A stretch of DNA of 64,000 nucleotides, taken from Vibrio mediterranei (GTDB taxonomy: Bacteria; Pseudomonadota; Gammaproteobacteria; Enterobacterales; Vibrionaceae). The notes under the pieces were generated by a model. The model was not told the origin of the DNA. It made no database searches and saw only the letters and a list, made by a program, of their open reading frames with translations. A program made the position numbers and the translations under genes. Positions 1-7,992 of this stretch are shown piece after piece (position 1 is the first letter of the stretch; each line of letters starts with the position of its first letter). The DNA is taken from assembly GCF_900088415.1 (NCBI RefSeq), contig NZ_FLLQ01000001.1:744001-808000 (forward strand), written 5' to 3'.

Positions 1-1
1 A

Positions 2-709
2 GTGCATGCTGATTCCGAACAGCAGCATAAAATCACCCAACTTCATACGGAGAACAAACTCAAGCAAACTCGCATCGATTACCAAGAGTCTAAGGAAAAA
101 ATGTGGGCGGCCATTTTTGTGGCAGGTATGTTTGGCTTTTTGCTGCTGTTTAAAAGCAAGAATACACTTCAACAACAAAACATTTCCTTGTTGTCGACCA
201 ATCATTCGTTGCGCGAGCAAAGCATGCTGGACTCACTAACGCGCATACCAAACCGCCGGTTTGCCGAGCATTATCTTAGTGGTGATAGAGCTCTACCTGG
301 CAAAGGGCATATTGCTATCGGTTTAATTGACATAGACCATTTTAAAGATATCAACGACAAATTAGGCCACGCGGCTGGGGATATTGTCCTACAAGAAGTT
401 GCTCAAACGCTCAACAGCGTCTTGTTAAATGACGACCTATTAGCACGTTGGGGTGGTGAAGAGTTTCTTATCATTGTCCGTGCAGATACTCTTGCTCAAC
501 TGCAAGAGCGTCTAACTAGGCTTCGAACCACCGTTGAAACGACCAACCTATATTTTGACGAAGGTCGATTGACGGTGACGGCATCTATTGGCGCAACCTT
601 GTTAAGTCCTGCAAACTACCAAAGGCACTGGCGTAACAAGCTCGATATTGCTGATAAGCACCTTTATCAAGCCAAATCTGAAGGACGCAATAAAGTCGTT
701 TTCGCCTGA
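2..709 (+). CDS. GGDEF-domain diguanylate cyclase (5' end outside window)
   Basis: Carboxy-terminal part of a membrane-anchored diguanylate cyclase that would make cyclic di-GMP from two GTP. The visible 235 residues hold a short polar or coiled stretch, one transmembrane segment (about residues 34-52), a second short coiled linker, and a GGDEF domain (about 75-235) with the intact signature WGGEEF. The usual inhibitory-site arginine (RxxD upstream of the signature) reads LNDD, so product inhibition at a canonical I-site looks absent. The amino-terminal sensor lies left of the window, so the GTG at base 2 is not a real start. Confidence is high for the family; the input signal is unknown. Confidence 0.9.
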   Translation: MHADSEQQHKITQLHTENKLKQTRIDYQESKEKMWAAIFVAGMFGFLLLFKSKNTLQQQNISLLSTNHSLREQSMLDSLTRIPNRRFAEHYLSGDRALPGKGHIAIGLIDIDHFKDINDKLGHAAGDIVLQEVAQTLNSVLLNDDLLARWGGEEFLIIVRADTLAQLQERLTRLRTTVETTNLYFDEGRLTVTASIGATLLSPANYQRHWRNKLDIADKHLYQAKSEGRNKVVFA

Positions 710-740
710 GTATTCACTAGATGAAACTTAAAAACTCAGA

Positions 741-1811
741 TTAGTAAGCAGAAAGATAGTTGTTTAGGTACTGTTTTGGAGTAATACCTCGGTATTTCTT
801 AAACATACGGCTAAAACTGGTCATGTTGGTATAACCTAGGCTCTCAGCAATTTGTTCCATAGGTGTGCCTAGCACAATTTGCTTCACCGCCTCCCCGGAT
901 AGAACGAATCCGACCACTGAGGTAAAGTTTAACCCCGACGCTTGTAACCGTCTTTGTAACTGCTGCTCCGACAGGCCCAACAATTCCGACACCTTTGCTA
1001 ATGTTGGAATCCCAAAATGTCGCGAATAATTCACCACCTCATACAACACTTTCATATGATCTTGAGAGTCTGGCATGTTCAAATAGTTATCGAGATCTGC
1101 AAAACTCATAGAAAGCTTTTCTGCGGCTAATGACGGTATCTTGTTACCTTGTAATCGCAGCTTGTTAGGTAACCAAACCTCTGTTTGATTATGCCCCCAT
1201 TCGATTGGACAACCAAAATAGGCCTCGTATTTAATCCGATTTGCCTTGGTACCTGATATACAAACACGATCAGGAACAAACTCTTCCCCCAGATAGCGCT
1301 TCAATACATTACACATGAAGTTTGCAACTCTGACACCATCATCGGCTTTCGCGGCTGCAGAAATTGAGCTGTTGTAATACGTCCACTTAACAATTGGACC
1401 CACTACTTCGCCACTGAGAAAAGCCCCAGATTGAATACAAGTAATACCAAAATTAATTCGACGAATGGTCGAGGCAAGATCATGACCCGAGAAAAACCAG
1501 CGACTCATAGAACCTAGTCTATCAATCGACATTTGGCTGACAAGATTAAGTACGGCATCCTGATCTCCTGTTATCAACTCAATGTTCTCGTAGAACTGAT
1601 TGAGAACTGAAACTGGGATCAGTGTCATTGGAAACTCGAGGGCTTTAGCTGGGATCCCCAACTCTTCTGGTCTTACACCATAGGTTTTGTGCAGGTTTCC
1701 GACCAGCCCCGCAATACCCATAGCTCTTACAAAGTGTACATTCTCAAACATATCGTCACCAGATGATACTAATTGCCTCAAAACATGTTGATTCTTGATG
1801 AAATCTATCAT
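741..1811 (-). CDS. AraC-family transcriptional regulator
   Basis: DNA-binding regulator of about 356 residues. The amino-terminal two-thirds resembles the arabinose-binding-like domain of the OruR/ArgR-type AraC subgroup. The C-terminal double helix-turn-helix is clear, with MEQIAESLGYTNMTSFSRMF followed by KYRGITPKQY. A reading frame extends to 1958 but would overlap the divergent gene at 1877, so I prefer ATG at 1811. ATG at 1751, preceded by TGGTGA, is a plausible alternative. It is divergent from the YiaW/YiaV-like pair, which it may regulate; that link is inferred from position only. Confidence 0.85.
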   Translation of the reverse strand: MIDFIKNQHVLRQLVSSGDDMFENVHFVRAMGIAGLVGNLHKTYGVRPEELGIPAKALEFPMTLIPVSVLNQFYENIELITGDQDAVLNLVSQMSIDRLGSMSRWFFSGHDLASTIRRINFGITCIQSGAFLSGEVVGPIVKWTYYNSSISAAAKADDGVRVANFMCNVLKRYLGEEFVPDRVCISGTKANRIKYEAYFGCPIEWGHNQTEVWLPNKLRLQGNKIPSLAAEKLSMSFADLDNYLNMPDSQDHMKVLYEVVNYSRHFGIPTLAKVSELLGLSEQQLQRRLQASGLNFTSVVGFVLSGEAVKQIVLGTPMEQIAESLGYTNMTSFSRMFKKYRGITPKQYLNNYLSAY

Positions 1812-1876
1812 TTTGTAAATGATTATTTCTATGTTGAATAGACTCTCGTTTCTTCTAAATCTTATAAGGTAAATCA

Positions 1877-2197
1877 ATGAGCCTACTGAGTGTCCCATTT
1901 GTCGGAACGAGCGCAGACACCGCATTACACGTCGTATCAGGAATCGTATTAGTCGCAAGTGTCGTTGCCGCGGTATATGGGTTTTGGCGTATTCACGAGC
2001 TTCCTATTAATAAAGCACACAGCAAAGATCACCATCAGCTAGGACTAATCACCGCTCTCACATGGATAGGCTTTATCTGGCATTGGGTTTGGGTATTGGC
2101 CGTCATCATTGCATTTGTAGACATGGAAAAAGCGATTGTTCGACTTAGAGATATTTGGCACGGAAAAGAAGATAATACGGAGAACACAACATGTTAG
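1877..2197 (+). CDS. DUF3302 / YiaW-like inner-membrane protein
   Basis: Small 106-residue membrane protein with two hydrophobic segments (about residues 13-37 and 56-82) and a charged C-terminus. It resembles the DUF3302 family (E. coli YiaW), which is typically encoded next to an HlyD-like YiaV protein, exactly as here. The downstream membrane-fusion gene overlaps its stop codon by 7 bases, so the two are translationally coupled. The function is not established; the pairing suggests it is the membrane partner of the fusion protein. The start ATG at 1877 lies 65 bases from the divergent AraC gene. Confidence 0.8.
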   Translation: MSLLSVPFVGTSADTALHVVSGIVLVASVVAAVYGFWRIHELPINKAHSKDHHQLGLITALTWIGFIWHWVWVLAVIIAFVDMEKAIVRLRDIWHGKEDNTENTTC

Positions 2198-3414
2198 AGG
2201 GTTTAGCAGTTTGGGCTCTGTTTATATACCTACTGCGGTTAATAGGTATGCCATGGAACAAGTTTTCTAAAGGCTTCGCGTATATTGGTGGCGTTGGCTG
2301 GCTAATGTTCGTTTGGGTGGGGTTGATTAACTATACCCCGATGGATCTCTCCGGTGGCTCTCTAGTTCAGGCTCCGCATATTCAGCTTCGTCCAGATTCC
2401 TCTAATGTAACGGGGAAAGTCGTTAAGTTGCACATCAAGCCCAACCAACAGATTGAGAAAGGTCAACTCATCTATGAGATTGACCCGAAACCTTATCAGA
2501 TCGCACTAGACCAAGCGGTAATACAACACGATGCAGCACAAGTAGCGTTAGATAGCGCAATTCAAGATGTCGAAATATCGAAATCTAGTTATCTTTCTGC
2601 ACAAAAGAGTGTTGAAACAACTGCAAGTCAGCTTCGTTCTGCTCAGGTCGATTACACGTTACAACGAAAAATGCTGAAACGCTTCCAAGAGCAGAATGCC
2701 GTGGTTAGTAACACAATCACTGAAAGTGATATAGATAAGCAGATTAGCATTGTTGAAGTGGCAAAACACAAAGTAAAGACTACCGAGGCACAACTTGATA
2801 AACGCCGTGTAGATGCAAACAAGGCTCTACTTTCTATCAGTAAATATGAATTTGCTGTAGACAGCAGAAGGAATGATTTACGAAACGCTACGGAATCTGT
2901 CGAACGCGCACAGTGGGACCTCGACAGCACCAAAGTTTATGCACCGACTGATGGCTTTGTTACCAACTTCATTCTTCGTGAAGGACAATTATTATCGAGA
3001 GTGCCACGATTGCAAATGTACACCAACGAAAAGTACGTACTGATGCGCGTTAATCACCAAGCTATTCGAAACATTAAAGCTGGACAACCCGCTGAATTCT
3101 CTACATCCGTTTACCCGGGACATGTTTTCGCCGCAGAGGTGGAAGGCATTGTCGAAGCGACGGGTGAATCGCAAGGTACATTACTTGCCATTGATCAGTC
3201 AGTACGTACCACTACTGGTAAGAATCTTAATAACAAGCATCACTTTGTGCGCTTGAAAATCCAAGAGACTGAAGGTTATGACATTCCGGTCGGTGCCGTT
3301 GGACTAGCTTGGGTGAGCGGAGAAAAACCAATAGGTTTTCTTGCTTTCTTAGACGTCATTCGAGGCATCATATTGAGAATGAAGTCACAGCTCTACTTCT
3401 TCTACTCAATTTAA
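2191..3414 (+). CDS. HlyD/EmrA-family membrane fusion protein (YiaV-like)
   Basis: Periplasmic adaptor of 407 residues. It has one N-terminal membrane anchor (about residues 27-48), a biotinyl-lipoyl-like half-motif beginning near residue 70 (SSNVTGKVVKLHIKPNQQIE), a long alpha-helical hairpin (about 105-245), the second lipoyl half (VYAPTDGFVTNFILREGQLL) and a beta-barrel region. This is the HlyD_D23-type layout, known from efflux adaptors such as EmrA, AaeA and YiaV. No outer-membrane channel or pump is encoded beside it; its only local partner is the DUF3302 protein. A Rho-independent terminator follows. Confidence 0.88.
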   Translation: MLEGLAVWALFIYLLRLIGMPWNKFSKGFAYIGGVGWLMFVWVGLINYTPMDLSGGSLVQAPHIQLRPDSSNVTGKVVKLHIKPNQQIEKGQLIYEIDPKPYQIALDQAVIQHDAAQVALDSAIQDVEISKSSYLSAQKSVETTASQLRSAQVDYTLQRKMLKRFQEQNAVVSNTITESDIDKQISIVEVAKHKVKTTEAQLDKRRVDANKALLSISKYEFAVDSRRNDLRNATESVERAQWDLDSTKVYAPTDGFVTNFILREGQLLSRVPRLQMYTNEKYVLMRVNHQAIRNIKAGQPAEFSTSVYPGHVFAAEVEGIVEATGESQGTLLAIDQSVRTTTGKNLNNKHHFVRLKIQETEGYDIPVGAVGLAWVSGEKPIGFLAFLDVIRGIILRMKSQLYFFYSI

Positions 3415-3458
3415 ACAGGTCCACTTACGATAACAAATTTTAGTTATCGGTTCCCTTT

Positions 3459-3484
3459 GCCACCCTTAACGGGTGGCTTTTTTG
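3459..3484 (+). terminator. Rho-independent terminator after yiaV-like gene
   Basis: Stem GCCACCC / GGGTGGC with a 5-base loop (TTAAC), followed by a run of seven T. It ends the DUF3302-HlyD transcript. Confidence 0.9.
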
Positions 3485-3583
3485 TGTTTGAAGCAACTAG
3501 CATTCTGTGGCACGGCAAGCAGACAAAGAGCCTGACTTTGTCCTAAAGTCATAGTGTCTTAATAATAAGGAGAAATGATCAGC

Positions 3584-4234
3584 ATGAAAAAAATAGCCGT
3601 CATTCTTAGTGGCTCAGGCGTATTTGATGGCGCCGAGATTCATGAGTCTGTGCTTGCCCTGCACGCAATAGAGAAAGCGAACGCAACATGGCACTGTTTT
3701 GCCCCCAACGTTGAGCAACTGCACGTCATTAACCATCTAACCGGGGAAGTGACGGAAGAGAGTCGCAATGTACTTGTTGAATCTGCCCGTATTGCGAGAG
3801 GAAACATTGAAGATGTCGAAAAGTTGAATGTGAATGATTTTGATGCGCTGCTGCTTCCGGGGGGCTTTGGCGCTGCCAAAAATCTTACTGACTTTGCCAT
3901 TAAGGGCGCAGAATGCTCCATTAACACACACGTAGCAAGTGCATGCCGTGCCTTTGCCGAAGCTGGGAAGCCAGCAGGTTATTTGTGTATTGCCCCAACT
4001 ATTATTCCATTGATTTATCCAAATGCTGTCAAAGGAACAATAGGTAACGACTCCGACGCTGCCGCTGGATTTGCAGCCCTAGGAGGTCAACACGTTGACT
4101 GCGCTGTAGATGAGATTATTTACGACGCACAACACAACGTGATTTCTACACCAGCCTATATGCTGGCGACAACCATTTCAGAAGCCAACAGTGGTATAGA
4201 AAAACTGGTTAATAAGCTGATTTCTCTAGCTTAA
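3584..4234 (+). CDS. elbB: ElbB-like glyoxalase / DJ-1-PfpI superfamily protein
   Basis: 216-residue DJ-1/PfpI-superfamily protein matching E. coli ElbB (GlxIV), historically linked to isoprenoid biosynthesis and later shown to have glyoxalase-like activity. Recognisable segments are KKIAVILSGSGVFDGAEIHE at the N-terminus, LLPGGFGAAKNL (nucleophile-elbow region), YLCIAPTIIP and VISTPAYMLA. I chose ATG 3584 over ATG 3575: the sequence AAGGAG lies 11 bases before 3584 but only 2 before 3575, and E. coli ElbB begins at the equivalent MKKI. It stands alone between a terminator and a non-coding gap. Confidence 0.9.
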   Translation: MKKIAVILSGSGVFDGAEIHESVLALHAIEKANATWHCFAPNVEQLHVINHLTGEVTEESRNVLVESARIARGNIEDVEKLNVNDFDALLLPGGFGAAKNLTDFAIKGAECSINTHVASACRAFAEAGKPAGYLCIAPTIIPLIYPNAVKGTIGNDSDAAAGFAALGGQHVDCAVDEIIYDAQHNVISTPAYMLATTISEANSGIEKLVNKLISLA

Positions 4235-4296
4235 ACGACCTCAAACAGGGCCTCACCCATCAAAATACGTGGGGCTTTGTAACGATGTGCAATCAT
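4231..4296 (-). CDS. Possible 21-residue microprotein antiparallel to the elbB stop
   Basis: ATG at 4296 opens 21 codons reading MIAHRYKAPRILMGEALFEV plus a final V, and its TAA overlaps the elbB stop codon on the other strand. The composition (basic start, acidic end, no stop-poor low-complexity bias) looks protein-like. No good Shine-Dalgarno sequence precedes it, and an in-frame stop lies just upstream. It may be a real conserved small protein, a decayed gene tail, or chance. I do not recognise a family with certainty. Confidence 0.3.
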   Translation of the reverse strand: MIAHRYKAPRILMGEALFEVV

Positions 4297-4413
4297 TATG
4301 TCGTTTTCATTTCAAATTTGTAGTCACTCGAATACAATACGCGCTTCTTTGACAACGCACTTATTAGCGTTATCACGATTTTAAATGCCATCGATTTTAT
4401 TGGTTTATTGAAC

Positions 4414-6255
4414 ATGTTTACTTACTTAAAAGCTAAGTTAAGTCCTTACTATGAGTTTTGGATTCTTAATGCACTGCTGGCAACCCTTATAGGCGCTCGC
4501 TACTTCCTGTACTTTCCTGATGTCCCTTTTGATGGGGTTCAATTCTCATTCGCTGTAACAAGCTTGTTCAGCCATATGAGCCTACTCGCCCTTGTGTTTT
4601 GGCTGGTTGGCCTCGTTTTATGCTTCCTGCCGTTAAAAGCTAAACGCCCGTTACTAGCGCTTATTGCAACCATTGCCTTGGTATTTTTGTTTGTAGACAC
4701 CATGGTATTTGGGTTTTATCGATTCCATTTGAACTACCCTGTCCTGTCATTAGTCATGTCGGGGCAAATAGTTGAATTCCCACTATCTGCGTGGGCAATG
4801 CTTGTTGCAGGAATTGCCGCTTTATTTTGCTTCCAATGGTGGGCATTAGGCAAAATGGAAGTTGGTCAATTCAGCCTTACAAAGAAGCTTCGTAAGCTAT
4901 TTCTTCCTCTGTTTTTTGTAACCACATTAGCGAGCCATGGCATTCACATTTGGGCGGCAGCCACTGCATACCAGCCGGTTTCTTTCGTTAATCAATATTT
5001 GCCACTTTTCTATCCAACCATCGCCAACTCATTTTTGATTAAGCATGGTTATATTGATCGAGAAGAGCTTGCTAAGAAGCAAGCAAAGGCTCCCAAAATG
5101 CAAGGCGGATTAAACTATCCTCTTCATTCAATCACTGGTGATAGACCTGAAAAGCCAAAGAACATCATGCTAATTCTGATTGATTCTTGGCGTCCAGATA
5201 CTGTTACTCCGAAATATATGCCTACTGTCTATGGTATGTCTCAAGAGGGACTTTCATTCGACAAGCACTACTCTTCTGGTAATGCGACGCGTATGGGTAC
5301 GTTTGGACTGTTTTACGGTTTGCCTGGTCCTTATTGGCATCCGATGCTTGCCAACCAACGACCAACGGTGCTGATGGACCGACTGCAAGAGCTCAACTAT
5401 GAGATTGGTGTGTTTACTTCGGCACACATTGAATCGCCAGAATTCAACAGAACCATATTTGCTCATATTCCAAATTTGCGAATTAGGGGCAAGAGTAAAG
5501 GTACCGCGGCAGATCGTGACATCGAACTGGTCGACGATTGGATGAAGTGGTATGACGTTAACAGTAATAAACCAACTTTCTCATTCCTGTTCTTTGATGC
5601 GCCGCATGGTTTCATTTTCCCTGACGATTATGAGCCAAAATTTGAGCCAATGTCGGGACCAAACAATCCGTTTGTTCGCAGTAACGACTCTGATCCGGAA
5701 CCGATTTTTAACCGCTACAGAACCAGCACACACTTTGTAGATAGCAAAATCAAAGAAGTGGTCGAAAAACTCAAACAAGCTGGCACATATGAAGACACAC
5801 TAATTATCGTTACAGGTGATCACGGTGAAGAGCTGAACGACAATGGCCAGAACTTTTGGGGACACAACGGTAACTTCACTGAAGCTCAGGTAAAAGTACC
5901 ATTCATCATGTTAGGTGCCGGAGTAGACAAAGCAGCAAATCAGTGGCCAAAGGGCAAACTGACTACGCATTTCGACCTTGTTCCAACGCTAATGAAGAAC
6001 TACCTAGGTGTCACCAATGATCTTGAAGATTACACTGTGGGCGAAGATCTTTATGGTCAGTTTGTTGATCGACCATACACAATTATCGCAGACTATGGTG
6101 ACTATGCCGTGGTCTCCGAAGATAAGATCTTCTCACTAAAAGGTAATGGTCTTTACGAAGTGAAAGATGGCAGAAATAGACTACTTCCTAAACAAGAAAT
6201 TGATCAAGAGAGAATGCAATACGCCATCGAATTGCTGACTCGATACACCAAATAA
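4414..6255 (+). CDS. YejM/PbgA-like DUF3413 inner-membrane sulfatase-fold protein
   Basis: About 613 residues with five N-terminal transmembrane helices (within residues 15-190) and a periplasmic alkaline-phosphatase/sulfatase-like domain from about residue 250. It matches the DUF3413-sulfatase architecture of E. coli YejM/PbgA (LapC), which senses LPS and restrains LpxC turnover. Unlike a fully degenerate pseudo-enzyme, it keeps likely metal ligands (IDSWRPD near 259 and VTGDHGEE near 470) and a Thr at the nucleophile position in SSGNATRMGTFG. Phosphotransfer activity is therefore possible. TTG 4408 is an alternative start. It ends at a bidirectional terminator shared with the convergent amylase. 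Confidence 0.8.
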   Translation: MFTYLKAKLSPYYEFWILNALLATLIGARYFLYFPDVPFDGVQFSFAVTSLFSHMSLLALVFWLVGLVLCFLPLKAKRPLLALIATIALVFLFVDTMVFGFYRFHLNYPVLSLVMSGQIVEFPLSAWAMLVAGIAALFCFQWWALGKMEVGQFSLTKKLRKLFLPLFFVTTLASHGIHIWAAATAYQPVSFVNQYLPLFYPTIANSFLIKHGYIDREELAKKQAKAPKMQGGLNYPLHSITGDRPEKPKNIMLILIDSWRPDTVTPKYMPTVYGMSQEGLSFDKHYSSGNATRMGTFGLFYGLPGPYWHPMLANQRPTVLMDRLQELNYEIGVFTSAHIESPEFNRTIFAHIPNLRIRGKSKGTAADRDIELVDDWMKWYDVNSNKPTFSFLFFDAPHGFIFPDDYEPKFEPMSGPNNPFVRSNDSDPEPIFNRYRTSTHFVDSKIKEVVEKLKQAGTYEDTLIIVTGDHGEELNDNGQNFWGHNGNFTEAQVKVPFIMLGAGVDKAANQWPKGKLTTHFDLVPTLMKNYLGVTNDLEDYTVGEDLYGQFVDRPYTIIADYGDYAVVSEDKIFSLKGNGLYEVKDGRNRLLPKQEIDQERMQYAIELLTRYTK

Positions 6256-6267
6256 AACAGTCACCCC

Positions 6268-6298
6268 AAAGCCCTCTGCACAGAGGGCTTTGTTTTAT
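6268..6298. terminator. Bidirectional Rho-independent terminator
   Basis: Near-perfect stem AAAGCCCTCTG / CAGAGGGCTTT with a 2-base loop, T-rich on the + side and A-rich on the other. It separates the sulfatase-fold gene from the convergent amylase and overlaps the last codons of the amylase. Confidence 0.85.
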
Positions 6299-7653
6299 TC
6301 ACCGCTTATCAATAACTCTGCCGATCCAGCCGCTACGTGGATTTTTCCTGTTATTCCATCAACCGCTTGTCGAGTTAGAATCGAGTTATACTGTCCATCA
6401 AGGTCGACGTTGATTGATTTCGCGCGCGTCGATTTGTTGATTAGCACGATCCCCTTTCTACCGCGCTTAAACGCTAATAGATCGTCATTCGCTTCCAGCA
6501 ACTCAAACGGTTCACCATGAACTGCGTGGCAAAAACGTATCACATGAGACAACTTCTGATCCCTCCAGCCTTCAACCCATCTCGGCTCCTTGTTGGTATT
6601 TTTGATACCACTAGGGTCGAGATCAGAATAGATAAGAGGTACCCCACCATCACGAGTCAAGATGTATACTGTCGCAAGCCATTCGTTAGTTTCACTCATG
6701 ACAAGGTTGCTAAATACTTCATTGTTAGGAATGTCGTGTGTCACAGCAAAGGTTATTGAGCGCTCGTTAGTGAGCGCTTGCCCGAAACAGTATGGGTCAA
6801 TTAATGCCGTCAAACTTCCGCTTTTAGATTCGAGCGCCTCATACACCGTTTTGAACAAAGGGAAATCATAAGCAGCTAAGCGAGTTTCTTTCAAATAAGG
6901 TTGCAAGAAAAGTTCATACTCTTCTTCCGTCGCTCCGCCATCGGTAATTATCTCACCAAAGACGTGCATGTCTTGAGTTATCTCCTTAGTAAATACCTGC
7001 TTTATATGCTCGATGGTCAAATGCTTAGCCGCATCTATACGAAAGCCACGAACCCCGAGATTTTTCATTGCTAAAAGATAAGCCTGTTGCTGCTTGATAA
7101 CATGAGAACTGGTTCGCAGAGTAGGTAAACCGGGATCTTGAGGGCCTCCTGTCAGTCGACCATTTTGCACTTCCCAACGGTCTTTCCAATTCTCTATCCC
7201 AAACGCCTCAACAAAATCATGCTCATCAAACAGTGCTTCATCCAAATCGCCAAATAGCTTTTGCTGTTCGAAATAGGCACGATGCTCGGTATAACTTTGC
7301 ATGTCATTATTGCTTGGATACTGTAAGTCCAGTCTAGCCGCCGATTCGTTGGCCATATGGTTGAAAACCACATCGATATAGACCCATACACCCACATCAT
7401 TCAATTCCAACATCATTGCTTTGAAGTCTTCGGTATTTCCAAGCTTGTTATCGATAACTCGATAATCCTGAGGTTGATAAAGTTGCCACCACTTCACTTC
7501 ATTACTGTCACGAAATGACTTCATTGGCGGTGAAACTAATACGGTCTGATACCCAAGTTCCTTTATTTCTTTTGCTCGCTGAGCCACCAGCGCATAAGGC
7601 CAATCAAACGCATGTAAAATCACATTGCTTTGGTTGTTCGTTGTCTTTGACAT
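6295..7653 (-). CDS. Cytoplasmic GH13 alpha-amylase family protein
   Basis: 452-residue glycoside hydrolase family 13 enzyme without a signal peptide, so it acts on intracellular alpha-glucans or maltodextrins. GH13 regions are readable: VYIDVVFNHMANES (region I), GFRIDAAKHL with the nucleophile Asp (II), FGEIITDGG with the acid/base Glu (III) and FAVTHDIPNNE (IV). The start is ATG 7653, preceded by AAAGGGGATGG; an in-frame ATG at 7680 lacks a better site. It is downstream of, and on the same strand as, the amylosucrase gene, 339 bases away. Together they suggest synthesis and degradation of an internal alpha-1,4-glucan. Confidence 0.88.
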   Translation of the reverse strand: MSKTTNNQSNVILHAFDWPYALVAQRAKEIKELGYQTVLVSPPMKSFRDSNEVKWWQLYQPQDYRVIDNKLGNTEDFKAMMLELNDVGVWVYIDVVFNHMANESAARLDLQYPSNNDMQSYTEHRAYFEQQKLFGDLDEALFDEHDFVEAFGIENWKDRWEVQNGRLTGGPQDPGLPTLRTSSHVIKQQQAYLLAMKNLGVRGFRIDAAKHLTIEHIKQVFTKEITQDMHVFGEIITDGGATEEEYELFLQPYLKETRLAAYDFPLFKTVYEALESKSGSLTALIDPYCFGQALTNERSITFAVTHDIPNNEVFSNLVMSETNEWLATVYILTRDGGVPLIYSDLDPSGIKNTNKEPRWVEGWRDQKLSHVIRFCHAVHGEPFELLEANDDLLAFKRGRKGIVLINKSTRAKSINVDLDGQYNSILTRQAVDGITGKIHVAAGSAELLISGE

Positions 7654-7992
7654 TGGTCCATCCCCTTTAACCGGGTTCACTACTAATGAACGAAATTATA
7701 AGGTTCATACCAGTTAGCAACTCATCCTCAAGGCACTTTCTATTGGTTGAGAGGTTGGGCGTAGCTAAAAAAGGCAACGGAATCTTGGGAAAAGCCGATA
7801 CTCTCACACGACAAAGAAAACATATAACTGACTGAAAATTATAATATAAAAATCGTAATGGTTCACTTGTCCGCATTCTTAGAAGCTAGAGTCGGTATTT
7901 GTAACAAAATGATAGCGTGTGTATAAGCCAACTATAAAGCCGTGAGCTTGCTCACAGCTTGTAGTCATTTTGATTAATGAGCACCGTACGAG
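7654..7992. other. Intergenic region, no gene seen
   Basis: No convincing coding frame: a 69-codon minus-strand frame has unprotein-like composition. The minus strand carries TGAGGATGAG at 7721-7730, reminiscent of a single MalT box upstream of the amylase, and the hairpin listed at 7937-7960. Confidence 0.5.
7937..7960 (-). terminator. Possible weak terminator after amylosucrase gene
   Basis: Stem GTGAGC / GCTCAC extended by AAGC / GCTT across one mismatch, with a 2-base loop. On the minus strand it is followed by TTTATAG, a poor U-tract, so termination efficiency is doubtful. Confidence 0.45.

Noticed and set aside
7721..7730. Single MalT-box-like TGAGGATGAG upstream of the amylase
   Set aside because: MalT promoters normally need several boxes in a set arrangement; only one is seen.
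7667..7876. 69-codon minus-strand frame upstream of the amylase gene
   Set aside because: It runs into the real amylase ribosome-binding region and has no recognisable domain or start signal.
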